From Marinospirillum alkaliphilum DSM 21637 (lineage in GTDB: Bacteria; Pseudomonadota; Gammaproteobacteria; Pseudomonadales; Halomonadaceae), in the NCBI RefSeq assembly GCF_900119735.1, contig NZ_FPJW01000002.1, forward strand, positions 372,001-436,000: DNA of 64,000 bases, read 5' to 3'. Below, in pieces: positions 27,118-36,565 of the stretch (within the stretch, counting starts at the first letter, position 1; each line of letters starts with the position of its first letter). The translations under genes were made by a program, and so were the position numbers. A model generated the notes under the pieces. That model did not search any database, was not told the origin of the DNA, and worked only from the letters and a program-made list of their open reading frames with translations.

Positions 27118-27435
27118 TCACTGGCACTCTTTTGTGGAGTAAATGGTTATACCAACTCGGTCAATGTGCTCTTTCAAGAGCGGGTTGGTCAGTTCCTGGT
27201 AGTTCAGCAGGTCAATACTGATGGGCAGGTTGGTATCTTCCAGTTCCAGTTTGATCTGAGCCAGCTGGTGGCGATTGAGCTGACCTTTAAGTGCCAGATC
27301 AAGATCGCTACGTTGATGATAGTTACCTTTAGCTCTGGAGCCGTAAACCATTGCCTGTTCGATTTCAGGATGGTTGGCAAAGCATTGCAATACCATCTGC
27401 AGCTGATGGGGCTCAAGGCCGATCTGCAGGTTCAT
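27118..27435 (-). CDS. mntA: MntA-type nucleotidyltransferase antitoxin
   Basis: A 105-residue minimal nucleotidyltransferase. It has the signature MVYGSRAKGNYHQRSDLDLAL, in which GSRAKG and the SDLD acidic pair form the NTP and metal site (about residues 30-50). MntA proteins AMPylate the partner HEPN toxin and silence it (known of the HepT-MntA family). The ATG at 27435 overlaps the hepT stop, with GAGG upstream. It is the second gene of the pair and 117 bp after the epimerase start. Confidence 0.87.
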   Translation of the reverse strand: MNLQIGLEPHQLQMVLQCFANHPEIEQAMVYGSRAKGNYHQRSDLDLALKGQLNRHQLAQIKLELEDTNLPISIDLLNYQELTNPLLKEHIDRVGITIYSTKECQ

Positions 27436-27847
27436 CAAGGTTGGCCTCCAGCAGCATCAGGTGTAAGTCTTCGAGGGCAGGTAGGTAGTCTTGTCGCAGG
27501 GTTTGGATAACGGCTTCAAACTTTGTGAAGTCATAGGTGTGGCTCATCAGGTTGCGATCACCGATCATTTGCAGCCAGAGTTCTGCCTGATCAAGGTATT
27601 TTGCACTGTAAGCCTGACGGATGATGGATTTGGGTGAAATCTGGTCGAGTACCAGTCCATCAGCTTCCATCTTGTATTTAAGCACTTTCCAGGCCAGCTC
27701 GAAGGTGTATTCAAAGCGTTGAATGATCCCTTCTTTCTCCAGTTGGCTCAGTGATGCCGCATCCAGCTCCAGTGCTGAGCGCAGTAGATTAAAAGCCCTG
27801 CTGAAATTGCTGAAACGCTGCTTCCAGCGGACATCCATATTGGTCAT
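27413..27847 (-). CDS. hepT: HepT-type HEPN toxin
   Basis: A 144-residue helical HEPN protein of the HI0074 family. The segment RNLMSHTY near residue 100 matches the RX4HXY motif: Arg and His form the RNase site, and Tyr is the residue AMPylated by MntA. FEYTFELAWKVLKYKMEADG is typical of the family. GGGGAG precedes the start at 27847. It overlaps mntA, so the pair is co-translated. It probably acts as a toxin in a stress or mobile-element-stabilising role. Motif and pairing make the assignment firm; activity is inferred. Confidence 0.88.
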   Translation of the reverse strand: MTNMDVRWKQRFSNFSRAFNLLRSALELDAASLSQLEKEGIIQRFEYTFELAWKVLKYKMEADGLVLDQISPKSIIRQAYSAKYLDQAELWLQMIGDRNLMSHTYDFTKFEAVIQTLRQDYLPALEDLHLMLLEANLDEPADRP

Positions 27848-27992
27848 GGCATCAAGCTCCCCTGTCTGTTTGACGCAGCAGGTGCATCGATGCTGCTCCT
27901 GTGGCGCCAGTGGTTCCTTTCACTATAACACGAGCACTGACTGCCTTCGCAGGCTAAGAGGCCTCTTCCTGAGGTTGTGATGTTACTTCTTC

Positions 27993-28340
27993 TCAGCAAC
28001 AGCTTTTCTGGCGCTGTGGTCTGTCGCCCATGGTGTGCAGGCGCTGCAGTTCTTCGCTGATGTAACCGGCTTTGACCTTGTAAAAGTCTTCCAGCAGCTG
28101 GCGCGTCCATTCGTCTGCTGCTGGTTTGATGCTGTAATAAACCCACTGCCCCTGGCGGCGATCGATCAGCAGGCCGCAGCTGCGCAGTTGAGCCAGGTGA
28201 CGGGAGATTTTAGGCTGGCTGTCATTCAGTGCATGGGTGAACTCGCAGACGCAGAGTTCACCTTCTGCCATCACCAGCAGCAGCAGTTTACAGCGGGTGT
28301 CGTCACTCAGGCATTTAAAAAACTGTGCAGGGGTCAGCAT
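27993..28340 (-). CDS. ArsR-family metalloregulator
   Basis: A 115-residue winged-helix repressor. The helix-turn-helix spans HALNDSQPKISRHLAQLRSCG, and the wing is LIDRRQGQWVYYSI. The ELCVCE segment before the DNA-binding helix is the classic arsenic(III)/antimony thiol site of ArsR. Two more Cys close the C-terminus (SCC). It lies 21 bp after an NCS2-type permease gene on the same strand, probably co-transcribed. There is no arsB, acr3 or arsC nearby, so the metal response may not be about arsenic export here. The regulator family is certain; the ligand is inferred. Confidence 0.9.
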   Translation of the reverse strand: MLTPAQFFKCLSDDTRCKLLLLVMAEGELCVCEFTHALNDSQPKISRHLAQLRSCGLLIDRRQGQWVYYSIKPAADEWTRQLLEDFYKVKAGYISEELQRLHTMGDRPQRQKSCC

Positions 28341-28361
28341 ATCAGGGTCCTTACTGGGTCC

Positions 28362-29846
28362 TTATAGGGTACCGCGAGCTTCTTTCCAGGCAAACCAGGC
28401 AAAAAACACTGCCATGGTCAGGTAGCCGTATACAAAATCCGGTGCGGCATGTATGCCAAGTTTTGGCGCATGCATCAAGCCAATGAAGGACAGGCCTGCC
28501 GCAATAACAGCAAAGAGTGTGGCACGACGGAACTGGCGATCTATCACGCTGACGGCCATGGCACCGAACAGAATGGCGGTGAACATGGCGCCCTGGCCAA
28601 GCACCACAATGCCTTCCGAAATGCCACTGACCACATCACCGGCGCCCCGATTGAAGCGGGTCATCACGTAGTTGGCAAAATAGGGCAGCATCGCCAGTGC
28701 CACAGCCGGATAATAGCGGGTGTCATTGGTCTGGAAGGCGGTGGCAATCATCGACATGCCAACAAACACCAGAATCGGTGCCACCACAGAAACCGGGATC
28801 AATGCTGCCAGGAAGGCGATCAGGCCGAACAGGGTGGCGAGGAAGTACACGGCGCCATTCAGCAGGCTGTAACCACGCCCGGCATTCATCCATTTGGCAC
28901 CCACGGTGGCAATGTACACGGTGGTGGGGAACAGGCCGCCGAATACTGCACCCAGCATGGTGCCGACACCATCCACCGCCTGACATTCACGCACATCGTA
29001 CTTGTCGCCGGCAGCTTCCATGGCTTCCACGTTGTTCATGGTTTCAATGGCGTTGTAGAGGGTGATGGGCAAAATCACCGTGAGCAGTGCCACACCGATG
29101 GTGAACAGCAGTCCCAGTCCTTCAAACCAGGCCAGTCCCGGCAGGATGGGATAAAAACCGAAGTGGGTGAAGGCGTCAGTGATTTTGCTGCTGTCAGAAG
29201 CGCCGATCAGGTAAGCCAGTGCAGTGCCGATGATGATGGCAAAAAGTGACGCGGGAATGTTGAACGGCAGCGCCACACGTGCCACCAGACCGACCAGGAT
29301 GATGGCCAGTACCAGCAGGCCGATCACCGGCATTTCCAGGGTTTTGAACAGCATTTCACCGGCAATGAAGGTCAATGCCACGCCGGCCACGGCACCGAGC
29401 ATGGCCGCACGGGGCAGGTGTTTCTGTACCCAGTTGCCAACCAGGCTGATGATGACTTCAATCAGGCCGCTGATGAAGCAGGCTGCCACAGCAATTTTCC
29501 AGGCCAGCTCGGCATCACCGGTCAGGGTTTTGGCAGGCAGCAGCACACCGAACAGGAATACAAACATCACCGGGGTGCTGATGCCGTAAGACAGCGCCGT
29601 GACATCTGCACGGTTTTCCTTGCGAGCCAGGCGGCTGGCGCTCCAGGCGTAATAGAAGTTGCCGAACATCACCGCTACGGCGGCACCGGGCAGTACCTGG
29701 CCGAATACAATGCTGGCTGGAAAGCCCATGCCTAACAGGGTGATGGCAATGATGACAAAGTTGGCGATGTTATTTTGAAAAAGGGCAAAGAAGGCGTCCG
29801 TGTCTTCTTTTTTGTACCAGGGGTAGTGAATCGGTTGCGATGCCAT
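28362..29846 (-). CDS. NCS2-type permease (xanthine/uracil/AzgA-like)
   Basis: A 494-residue polytopic inner-membrane protein with 12 or more hydrophobic segments. NIANFVIIAITLLGMGFP at the N-terminus and TLYNAIETMNNVEAMEAAGD in the middle resemble the substrate region of the NCS2/AzgA nucleobase transporters. The YALSYGISTPVM-like turn (here ALSYGISTPVMFVFLFGV) fits too. The substrate is unknown; purine or a related base is the family guess. It is the first gene of a two-gene unit with the ArsR regulator. The start at 29846 is preceded by an AGGCC stretch, a weak ribosome site. Confidence 0.8.
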   Translation of the reverse strand: MASQPIHYPWYKKEDTDAFFALFQNNIANFVIIAITLLGMGFPASIVFGQVLPGAAVAVMFGNFYYAWSASRLARKENRADVTALSYGISTPVMFVFLFGVLLPAKTLTGDAELAWKIAVAACFISGLIEVIISLVGNWVQKHLPRAAMLGAVAGVALTFIAGEMLFKTLEMPVIGLLVLAIILVGLVARVALPFNIPASLFAIIIGTALAYLIGASDSSKITDAFTHFGFYPILPGLAWFEGLGLLFTIGVALLTVILPITLYNAIETMNNVEAMEAAGDKYDVRECQAVDGVGTMLGAVFGGLFPTTVYIATVGAKWMNAGRGYSLLNGAVYFLATLFGLIAFLAALIPVSVVAPILVFVGMSMIATAFQTNDTRYYPAVALAMLPYFANYVMTRFNRGAGDVVSGISEGIVVLGQGAMFTAILFGAMAVSVIDRQFRRATLFAVIAAGLSFIGLMHAPKLGIHAAPDFVYGYLTMAVFFAWFAWKEARGTL

Positions 29847-29910
29847 GCGGCAGGCCTCTGAATAAAAATAAAGAGGCGGATTTTAGCAGCTGCATGGCCT
29901 CAGCAGAAGT

Positions 29911-30774
29911 TTATTGCATCGTGGTCAGTTGGCCGGTCTGGTAATCCTGGAAAGCCTGCTGAATTTCTGCCGGTGTGTTCATTACAAACGGGCCGTAGTG
30001 AGCAATCGGCTCCCGCAGTGCCGGGCCGGTCAACAGCAGCACACCGGTATCAGCATCACCAGCCTGCAGTATCACCTGCCCGTTTTCCGGCATGAAGCTG
30101 GCGAGCTGGCCGCTGCGTACTCCCTGTGCCAGGTCGCCCTGATACACATACGCATGAACCGAGCGACCTTCTGGCTGTTGCAGGGTCAGGCTTGCTCCGG
30201 CCTTGAGCTGCAGGTCAGCCAGTGCTGCCTGTTCGCCCACCTGAGGCAGGTCGCTGCTGGCTTCTCCCGCGCTGGTTTGCCAGTGCCCGGCGATGGCTTT
30301 TAAGTGGCCGCTTTCCCAGTGCAGGTGCCCCATCTCAGCATCGCGCAGGTCACGGTACTGGGGCGCTTGCATCTTGCGGTGAGACGGCAGGTTGATCCAG
30401 ATCTGGAAACCATGCAGGCCATCACTGTCCAGCAGCGGCATTTCCGAGTGAATCACACCGTGAGCGGCACTCATCCACTGGGCATCACCGGCGTGCACTT
30501 CGCCGCGGTTGCCCATGGAATCTTCATGGGTCAGGCCGCCGTGCAGGATGTAGGTCAGGGTTTCAAAACCCCGGTGCGGATGGGGTGGAAAGCCTCCGAT
30601 GTAATCCTCTCTGGCGGACGCCTTGAGTTCATCCAGCATCAGGAAAGGGTCCATTCCGCCACCAAAGTCGTGGATGCGGCGGATTTTCACACCGGCACCA
30701 TCCTGAGTGGGCTGGGCGTTGCGAAGGTTTCTGGGGGTGGTGAGTTGGTTCATGGTGGTTGTGAATTGGCTCAT
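29911..30774 (-). CDS. pirin family protein
   Basis: A 287-residue bicupin. The N-terminal cupin has GGFPPHPHRGFETLTYIL and SAAHGVIHSEMP, whose three histidines and one glutamate form the metal site, as in pirin and the E. coli quercetinase YhhW. The C-terminal cupin ends in MNTPAEIQQAFQDYQTGQL, typical of the group. It has no signal peptide, so it is cytosolic. Metal ligands are all present. Its role here is unknown. GGAGA lies before the start at 30774. It is divergent from nhaB. Confidence 0.92.
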   Translation of the reverse strand: MSQFTTTMNQLTTPRNLRNAQPTQDGAGVKIRRIHDFGGGMDPFLMLDELKASAREDYIGGFPPHPHRGFETLTYILHGGLTHEDSMGNRGEVHAGDAQWMSAAHGVIHSEMPLLDSDGLHGFQIWINLPSHRKMQAPQYRDLRDAEMGHLHWESGHLKAIAGHWQTSAGEASSDLPQVGEQAALADLQLKAGASLTLQQPEGRSVHAYVYQGDLAQGVRSGQLASFMPENGQVILQAGDADTGVLLLTGPALREPIAHYGPFVMNTPAEIQQAFQDYQTGQLTTMQ

Positions 30775-31048
30775 GGGGTATCTCCTCTATTAACCATGCA
30801 CTTAGCTTATATGCTGATGCATCGAATAAAAATCGCAAAAAATGCCTGCTTTTGTTCGATTTTATGTGGTGTGACTGGGGGTTCATTTTTTGTTCCTACC
30901 TAGTGCTTTGGTGCACTTGCGAGATGCGGCGGTTTGTCGCACCATGCGCGGCATTCGGATCAGTGATATCCGCCCCTTTTTTGTGTGAGCGAACTCATGC
31001 CAGACCCTTTCTTTTTTCTGCCTTTTAAACTAACCAAGGAAACACACC

Positions 31049-32572
31049 ATGACTGCTGCGTATGCGCAGGGTTTGCTGAAGAATTTTCTCGGCAACGCCC
31101 CTTACTGGTACAAATACCTGATCCTCCTGTTTTTGATCATTAACCCAGTGATGCACTGGCTGCCAGGGCCCTGGACGGCTTTGGCAGGTTGGGTGCTGCT
31201 GGCACAATTCATTTTCACCCTGGCGATGGCCCTGAAGTGTTATCCCTTGCTGCCCGGTGGATTGCTGGCCTTGCAGGCAGTGGCATTGGGTATGACCTCG
31301 CCGGAAATGGTGCTTTACGAGGTGCGTCATAATCTGGAAGTGATCCTGCTGCTGATGTTTATGGTGGCGGGCATCTATTTCATGAAGCAGCTGTTGCTGT
31401 TTGTGTTCACCAAAATGCTGGTGGGGGTGCGTTCCAAGTCACTCTTGTCCTTTATCTTCTGTGCCGCAGCCGCCTTGTTGTCTGCCTTTCTGGATGCGTT
31501 AACGGTGACTGCCGTGATTATTTCAATTGCGGTGGGGTTTTATTCGGTTTATCACCGGGTGGCATCGGGTCAGGAGTATCACCAGCATAGCCATGACCAC
31601 GGCAATGATCTGAGCATCATTGAAGCTCAGCGAGAAGATCTGGAGCAGTTTCGGGGTTTCCTGCGCTCTCTGTTGATGCATGGTGCCATAGGCACTGCGC
31701 TTGGCGGGGTGGCCACCATGGTGGGTGAGCCTCAGAATTTGTTGATTGCCAAGGAAGCCGGTTGGGGTTTCAGTGAGTTCTTTCGTGAAATGGCACCGGT
31801 GAGCCTGCCAGTGCTGGTGGCTGGGTTATTCACCTGCCTGCTGCTGGAAAAGGTTAAACCCCTGGGTCGCAGTTTTGGTTATGCTGGGCGTTTACCGGGT
31901 CGCGTACGGGCGATACTGGAAGACTTTGATCGTTACCAGACCGAAAAACGTACACCGCGTGAAACGGTGCAGCTGTTGGTGCAGGCTGTGGTGGCGGTGT
32001 TTCTGGTGTTGGCATTGGCTTTTCATGTCGCTGAAGTGGGCTTGATTGGTCTGGCTGTGATTGTGTTGCTGACCAGTCTGAATGGCATCAATGAGGAGCA
32101 TCAGATCGGTAAGGCGTTTCAGGAGGCACTGCCGTTCACGGGTTTGCTAGTGGTGTTTTTCACCATTGTGGCGGTGATTCACAGTCAGCAGATGTTCCAG
32201 CCTTTTATTGAATATGTGCTGAGCCAGCCGTTGGAGCGGCAGCCCGGCCTGCTGTATTTTGCCAATGGTCTGTTGTCGGCCATTTCCGATAATGTGTTTG
32301 TAGCCACGGTTTATATCGGGGAAGTGAAAGCCGCCTTTCTGCGTGGTGACATCACGCGTGAGCACTTTGAATTGCTGGCGATTGCCATCAATACCGGCAC
32401 CAATCTGCCCAGTGTTGCCACACCCAATGGCCAGGCGGCGTTTCTGTTCCTGCTGACCTCTGCCATTGCACCGCTGGTGCGCCTGTCCTATGGTCGTATG
32501 GTGTTGATGGCCATGCCTTATACGCTGGTGATGGGTGGTGTAGGCTTCTGGGCGGTGACTCACTGGTTGTGA
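31049..32572 (+). CDS. nhaB: Na+/H+ antiporter NhaB
   Basis: A 507-residue polytopic inner-membrane protein. [19 protein letters not shown] at the start and [19 protein letters not shown] are characteristic of NhaB. The cytoplasmic loop with [12 protein letters not shown], then [36 protein letters not shown] and [17 protein letters not shown] follow the family order. It exports sodium in exchange for protons and supports sodium tolerance. AAGGAAAC precedes the start. It lies 29 bp before a LysR gene on the same strand, which could be its regulator. Confidence 0.95.
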   Translation: MTAAYAQGLLKNFLGNAPYWYKYLILLFLIINPVMHWLPGPWTALAGWVLLAQFIFTLAMALKCYPLLPGGLLALQAVALGMTSPEMVLYEVRHNLEVILLLMFMVAGIYFMKQLLLFVFTKMLVGVRSKSLLSFIFCAAAALLSAFLDALTVTAVIISIAVGFYSVYHRVASGQEYHQHSHDHGNDLSIIEAQREDLEQFRGFLRSLLMHGAIGTALGGVATMVGEPQNLLIAKEAGWGFSEFFREMAPVSLPVLVAGLFTCLLLEKVKPLGRSFGYAGRLPGRVRAILEDFDRYQTEKRTPRETVQLLVQAVVAVFLVLALAFHVAEVGLIGLAVIVLLTSLNGINEEHQIGKAFQEALPFTGLLVVFFTIVAVIHSQQMFQPFIEYVLSQPLERQPGLLYFANGLLSAISDNVFVATVYIGEVKAAFLRGDITREHFELLAIAINTGTNLPSVATPNGQAAFLFLLTSAIAPLVRLSYGRMVLMAMPYTLVMGGVGFWAVTHWL

Positions 32573-32601
32573 TCTACCGATAACTGAATGAGGTCGGATG
32601 G

Positions 32602-33516
32602 ATGTCGCGGGCAACCCTTGAACAATGGCGCATGTTGAAAGCAGTGGTGGATCACGGTGGCTTCAATCAGGCTGCTGCGGTGGTGCACAAGAGTGCTTCC
32701 AGCATCAATCATGCGGTGCATAAGCTGCAGGATCAGTTGGGTGTGCAGCTATTGGTGGTGGAAGGCCGCAAGGCACTGTTGACGGAGGCCGGTCAGGCAC
32801 TGTTGCGTCGGGCCAGCTTGTTGCTGGAGGAAGCCGCATCGCTGGAGGATGCCGCCGAGCGACTGGCGCTGGGGGTTGAAGCGGTGGTGCGTCTGGCAGT
32901 GGATCAGATTTTTCCACCGGATCTGCTGGCTCAGGTGTTGGCAGATTTTTCTGCGGCCTGGCCAGGCACCCGTATTGAACTGCGTGAAAGTGTGCTGTCC
33001 GGCGGGGTGGAGCTGCTTTATGGCGGTGAAGTGGATCTGTTGATCAGCGGTATGCCGGTGCAGGGGTTTCTGGGACTGCCGCTGATGCCGGTGAGTTTTG
33101 TTTGTGTGGCGCACCCGGATCATCCGCTGCACCAGTTGCAACACCCGTTGAGCTTGAAGGATTTGCAGCGGCACCGTCAGTTGGTGGTACGGGATTCAGC
33201 CACGGCGCACCGGGTGGATGCCGGTTGGTTGAAGGCTGAGCAGCGCTGGACGGTAAGCCATGTGGCAACATCCATTCGCATGCTGGAACTGGGACTGGGT
33301 TTTGCCTGGTTGCCGTTAAGTCTGATCGAGCCAGCCCTGCAGGCCGGTCGATTAAAAACCCTGGCGTTGCCGTTTGAAGGGTTGCGCCAGGTGCCCTTGC
33401 AGTTGATTCAGGCTGATCCGGACACCGCTGGCCCGGCTACCCGTGCACTGGTGGCGGCATTTCTGGCTACTGCCGGGGGCTCTGATGATTCTGTTGTTGC
33501 TCCAGCAGCCGGCTGA
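32602..33516 (+). CDS. LysR-family transcriptional regulator
   Basis: A 304-residue regulator with an N-terminal winged HTH (FNQAAAVVHKSASSINHAVHKLQDQLGVQLL, residues about 20-50) and a C-terminal periplasmic-binding-like effector domain (about 90-290). It follows nhaB by 29 bp. Its 3' end overlaps the 3' end of the convergent RND pump gene by 50 bp. Its targets are unknown: nhaB, the RND pump or a distant gene are all possible. The ATG at 32602 has a GGTCGGATGG stretch before it. Confidence 0.9.
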   Translation: MSRATLEQWRMLKAVVDHGGFNQAAAVVHKSASSINHAVHKLQDQLGVQLLVVEGRKALLTEAGQALLRRASLLLEEAASLEDAAERLALGVEAVVRLAVDQIFPPDLLAQVLADFSAAWPGTRIELRESVLSGGVELLYGGEVDLLISGMPVQGFLGLPLMPVSFVCVAHPDHPLHQLQHPLSLKDLQRHRQLVVRDSATAHRVDAGWLKAEQRWTVSHVATSIRMLELGLGFAWLPLSLIEPALQAGRLKTLALPFEGLRQVPLQLIQADPDTAGPATRALVAAFLATAGGSDDSVVAPAAG

Positions 33517-36500
33517 CGGTTTCCGGTGAACCGGTATGCCGGGCCAGCAGGTTGTAAGTCAGCGGCACCACCAGCAGGGTCAGCAAGGTGGCCAGCGCCA
33601 CGCCTGAAAACACCACCAGCCCGATGGCTTGACGACTTTCTGAACCGGCACCTGTGGCCAGCAACAAGGGCAGTGTACCGATCAGGGTGGTGGCTGCTGT
33701 CATCAGGATCGGGCGCAGGCGGCGACGGGATGCCTCCAGAATCGCAGCCCGGAACTCCAGCCCCTGATCCCTCAATTGGTTGGCAAACTCCACGATCAGG
33801 ATGCCATTTTTGGCTGACAGGCCGATCAACATGATCATCGCCAGCTGGGTGTAGATGTTGATGGTTTCTCCGGTCCACCAGAGTCCCAGCATCGCTCCGG
33901 CCAGCCCCAGCGGCACCGTCAGCAGCACCACAAAGGGGTGCACAAAACTTTCAAACTGGGCTGCCAGCACCAGAAACACGATCACCAGTGCCATCAGAAA
34001 AATGATTTCGATGGCTGCTGAGCTGGTGCGATAGTCCAGTGATTCACCCCGGTAATCAATCAATGCATAGGGTGGCAGCAATTCAGCGGCCAGTGCATCC
34101 AGGTAATCCAGTGCTTCACCCAGCGAATAACCCTCGGCCAGCGAAGCCGACAGGGTAATGGCCCGGTTGCGGTTGTAGTGAGGCAGGCGCGGGGTTTCAC
34201 CCACTTCTTCAAAACTGACCAGGTTGTCGAGCCGGATCAGTTGTCCGCCCTGATCGGAACGAATCAGCAGTTTGCCCAGATCATCCAGTTCCTGCAGTGC
34301 TCTCGGCTGGCCGACCAGCCAGACATCATATTCGCGGCCACGCTCTTCAAAACGGGTGATGGCACGACCACCCAGCATCACTTCAAGGGTTTCACCCATC
34401 CGCTGTGCAGACACGCCGAGCAAGGCTGCCCTTTCCCGGTCAATGCGGGCACGCACCTGCGGCTGGGTTTCGTTGAAGTCGGTGTCCATGTCCACCAGCC
34501 CCGGGTTGTCTGCGGCGGCACGCATCATAATGCCGGCCCATTCCTGCAGCTCTTCATAACTGCTGCCACCGAGTACAAAACGCACGGGGGCACCACCACC
34601 GCCGGTCAGGGCTGAACGCACCCTGGGAATGATCACCACATCCGGAATGTCAGCCATCAGCCTGCGAATGTCAGCCAGTACCGTAAAGGCATCATCCGGC
34701 CGCTGGTTCCAGGGTTTCAGGCTGAGGATCAGGAAGCCTGAGTTATCGCCCTGGGTTGAGAAACCCGGTGCCTGCAGTGTGATGTTGCTCAGGTTCGGGC
34801 CATCCAGCAGCGGTAACAGGCGCTCTTCCACCTGCATCATGCTGTCCCGCATGCGGGCCGCACTGGCACCTTCCTGGCCGCGCACAAAAATGAAGATGGA
34901 ACCCTGATCTTCCTGGGGGGCATAGGCTCTGGGCAGCTGACTGAATCCCCAGCCGGTGCCGCTCAAAGCCAGAATCAGTACCAGCAGGGCCAGCCAGCGG
35001 TGGTTGAGGCCGACTTCCAGTAATCGTCGGTAGTGTTTCTCCAGCCAGTTTAACAGGCGGTGCATCAGGCGCTGACGCTCGCCGCTGGAATGAGCCTTCA
35101 GCAGCTTGGAGCAGAGTACCGGGGTCAGGGTCAGTGCAATCAGGCTGGAGAAGGCCACGGCCGCTGCCAGTGTAAGGGCATACTCACGAAAGAATTGCCC
35201 GGCGGTGCCTTCCAGAAAAATGATTGGTACAAAGGTGGCAATCAGTACCGTGGTGGTGGCAATGACGGCAAAACCGACTTCACGGATGCCGGTCCAGGCG
35301 GCCAGCAGTGGCGGTTTGCCTTCATCCAGATGGCGGTGGATGTTTTCCAGCACCACAATGGCGTCATCCACCACCAGGCCAATGGCCAGCACCAGTGCCA
35401 GCAGAGTCATCAGATTGATGGAAAAACCGAACAGGGCAATGCCAATGAATGCCGCAATCAGGGATACCGGTACGGTGATGGCGGGAATCAGGGTGGCGCG
35501 TGGTGTGCCGAGGAAAATGAAGATCACCAGCACCACCAGCAGCATGGCCAGGCCAAGCGTGAAATAAACCTCGTTTATGGCACTCTGAATGAAGATCGAG
35601 GCATCAAAGGTGGTGTCCAGGTCCGCACCATCGGGCAGGAAGGGGCGGAAGTGATCCAGCTCCTGCTTGACGGCAGCAATGACATCCAGCGGGTTGGCGG
35701 TGGATATGGGCTCGATGGCCAGGCCGACCACATTGCGGCCATTGGAGCGAAACACCTGATCGGTATTGCGTGCACCAGTACTGATCTGGGCAACATCACC
35801 CAGGCGAATGGTTTGTTGGCCATCACTGCGTAGCACCAGCCTTTGGAAATCCTCCAGCCGGTTGTAGTCGCGGCTGATCTGGATTTGCAGGGTGCGTTGA
35901 GGGCCTTGTAAACGTCCGGCACGCAGCTCCAGATTTTCCTGGCGCAGGGTGCTGATGATATCGTTGACGGTGAGTTGGCGGGCATTCAGGGCATCAGGAT
36001 CAAGCTCAACCCGCATCACCTGATCCTGGGCGCCGAGCAGCAGCACATTGCTGACACCACTTACCAGGCTTAAACGCTCCTGCAGGGTACGGCGGGCATA
36101 ATCGGTCAGTTCCAGTCCGGTCATGCGGGTGCTGCCCAGAATGATGTAAAGAATGGCTTCTTCGGTGGCGCTGCGTTTCATCACCAGGGGGGTGTCCGCA
36201 TCATCGGGTAGCTGGCGCATTACCCGTGCGACTGCTTCACGGACATCATTGGCGGCGTTATCCAGATCGCGGCGTTCACTGAAGGTGATGACAATACGAG
36301 AGATACCGCGGGCGGAGTTGGACTGAATGGTGCGAATGCCTTCAATGCCCGATAACTGATCTTCAATCGGGTTGGTGATCTGCAGCTCCACCACTTCGGC
36401 TGAAGCGCCCGTGTAGCTGGTCATCACCACCACTTCCGGGCGGGTGACATCCGGGTATTGGCGCAGTGGCAGTTGTTGCCAGGCCATCAGCCCGAAGGTC

Positions 36501-36565
36501 AGCAGCAGCAGGCTGATCACCAGCGCAAACACCGGGCGGCGGACAGCCGTCTCGGATAACTTCAT
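33467..36565 (-). CDS. RND multidrug efflux pump, inner-membrane subunit
   Basis: A 1032-residue HAE1-type RND transporter of normal length. It begins MKLSETAVRRPVFALVISLL. The proton relay motif LVVDDAIVVLENI is intact in TM4 (about residue 400). Two large periplasmic loops separate the halves, and the second half ends with ATLLTLLVVPLTYNLLAR. It pumps amphiphilic drugs or fatty-acid-like compounds using the proton gradient. Its ATG overlaps the stop of the adaptor gene, so the two are translationally coupled. No outer-membrane factor gene is nearby, so it probably uses a TolC-like protein from elsewhere. Its 3' end overlaps the convergent LysR gene by 50 bp. Confidence 0.95.
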   Translation of the reverse strand: MKLSETAVRRPVFALVISLLLLTFGLMAWQQLPLRQYPDVTRPEVVVMTSYTGASAEVVELQITNPIEDQLSGIEGIRTIQSNSARGISRIVITFSERRDLDNAANDVREAVARVMRQLPDDADTPLVMKRSATEEAILYIILGSTRMTGLELTDYARRTLQERLSLVSGVSNVLLLGAQDQVMRVELDPDALNARQLTVNDIISTLRQENLELRAGRLQGPQRTLQIQISRDYNRLEDFQRLVLRSDGQQTIRLGDVAQISTGARNTDQVFRSNGRNVVGLAIEPISTANPLDVIAAVKQELDHFRPFLPDGADLDTTFDASIFIQSAINEVYFTLGLAMLLVVLVIFIFLGTPRATLIPAITVPVSLIAAFIGIALFGFSINLMTLLALVLAIGLVVDDAIVVLENIHRHLDEGKPPLLAAWTGIREVGFAVIATTTVLIATFVPIIFLEGTAGQFFREYALTLAAAVAFSSLIALTLTPVLCSKLLKAHSSGERQRLMHRLLNWLEKHYRRLLEVGLNHRWLALLVLILALSGTGWGFSQLPRAYAPQEDQGSIFIFVRGQEGASAARMRDSMMQVEERLLPLLDGPNLSNITLQAPGFSTQGDNSGFLILSLKPWNQRPDDAFTVLADIRRLMADIPDVVIIPRVRSALTGGGGAPVRFVLGGSSYEELQEWAGIMMRAAADNPGLVDMDTDFNETQPQVRARIDRERAALLGVSAQRMGETLEVMLGGRAITRFEERGREYDVWLVGQPRALQELDDLGKLLIRSDQGGQLIRLDNLVSFEEVGETPRLPHYNRNRAITLSASLAEGYSLGEALDYLDALAAELLPPYALIDYRGESLDYRTSSAAIEIIFLMALVIVFLVLAAQFESFVHPFVVLLTVPLGLAGAMLGLWWTGETINIYTQLAMIMLIGLSAKNGILIVEFANQLRDQGLEFRAAILEASRRRLRPILMTAATTLIGTLPLLLATGAGSESRQAIGLVVFSGVALATLLTLLVVPLTYNLLARHTGSPETVSRLLEQQQNHQSPRQ

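Noticed and set aside
28449-29249. A 266-codon plus-strand reading frame opposite the NCS2-type permease
   Set aside because: The protein is His/Gly/Gln-rich with no domain, and the antisense frame is open only because of codon bias in the permease gene. The permease is clearly the real gene.
30903-30916. A GTGCTT-TG-GTGCAC sequence near nhaB resembling the MhpR operator
   Set aside because: The left half has mismatches and the spacer is 2 bases instead of 3, and the site is far from the mhp genes.
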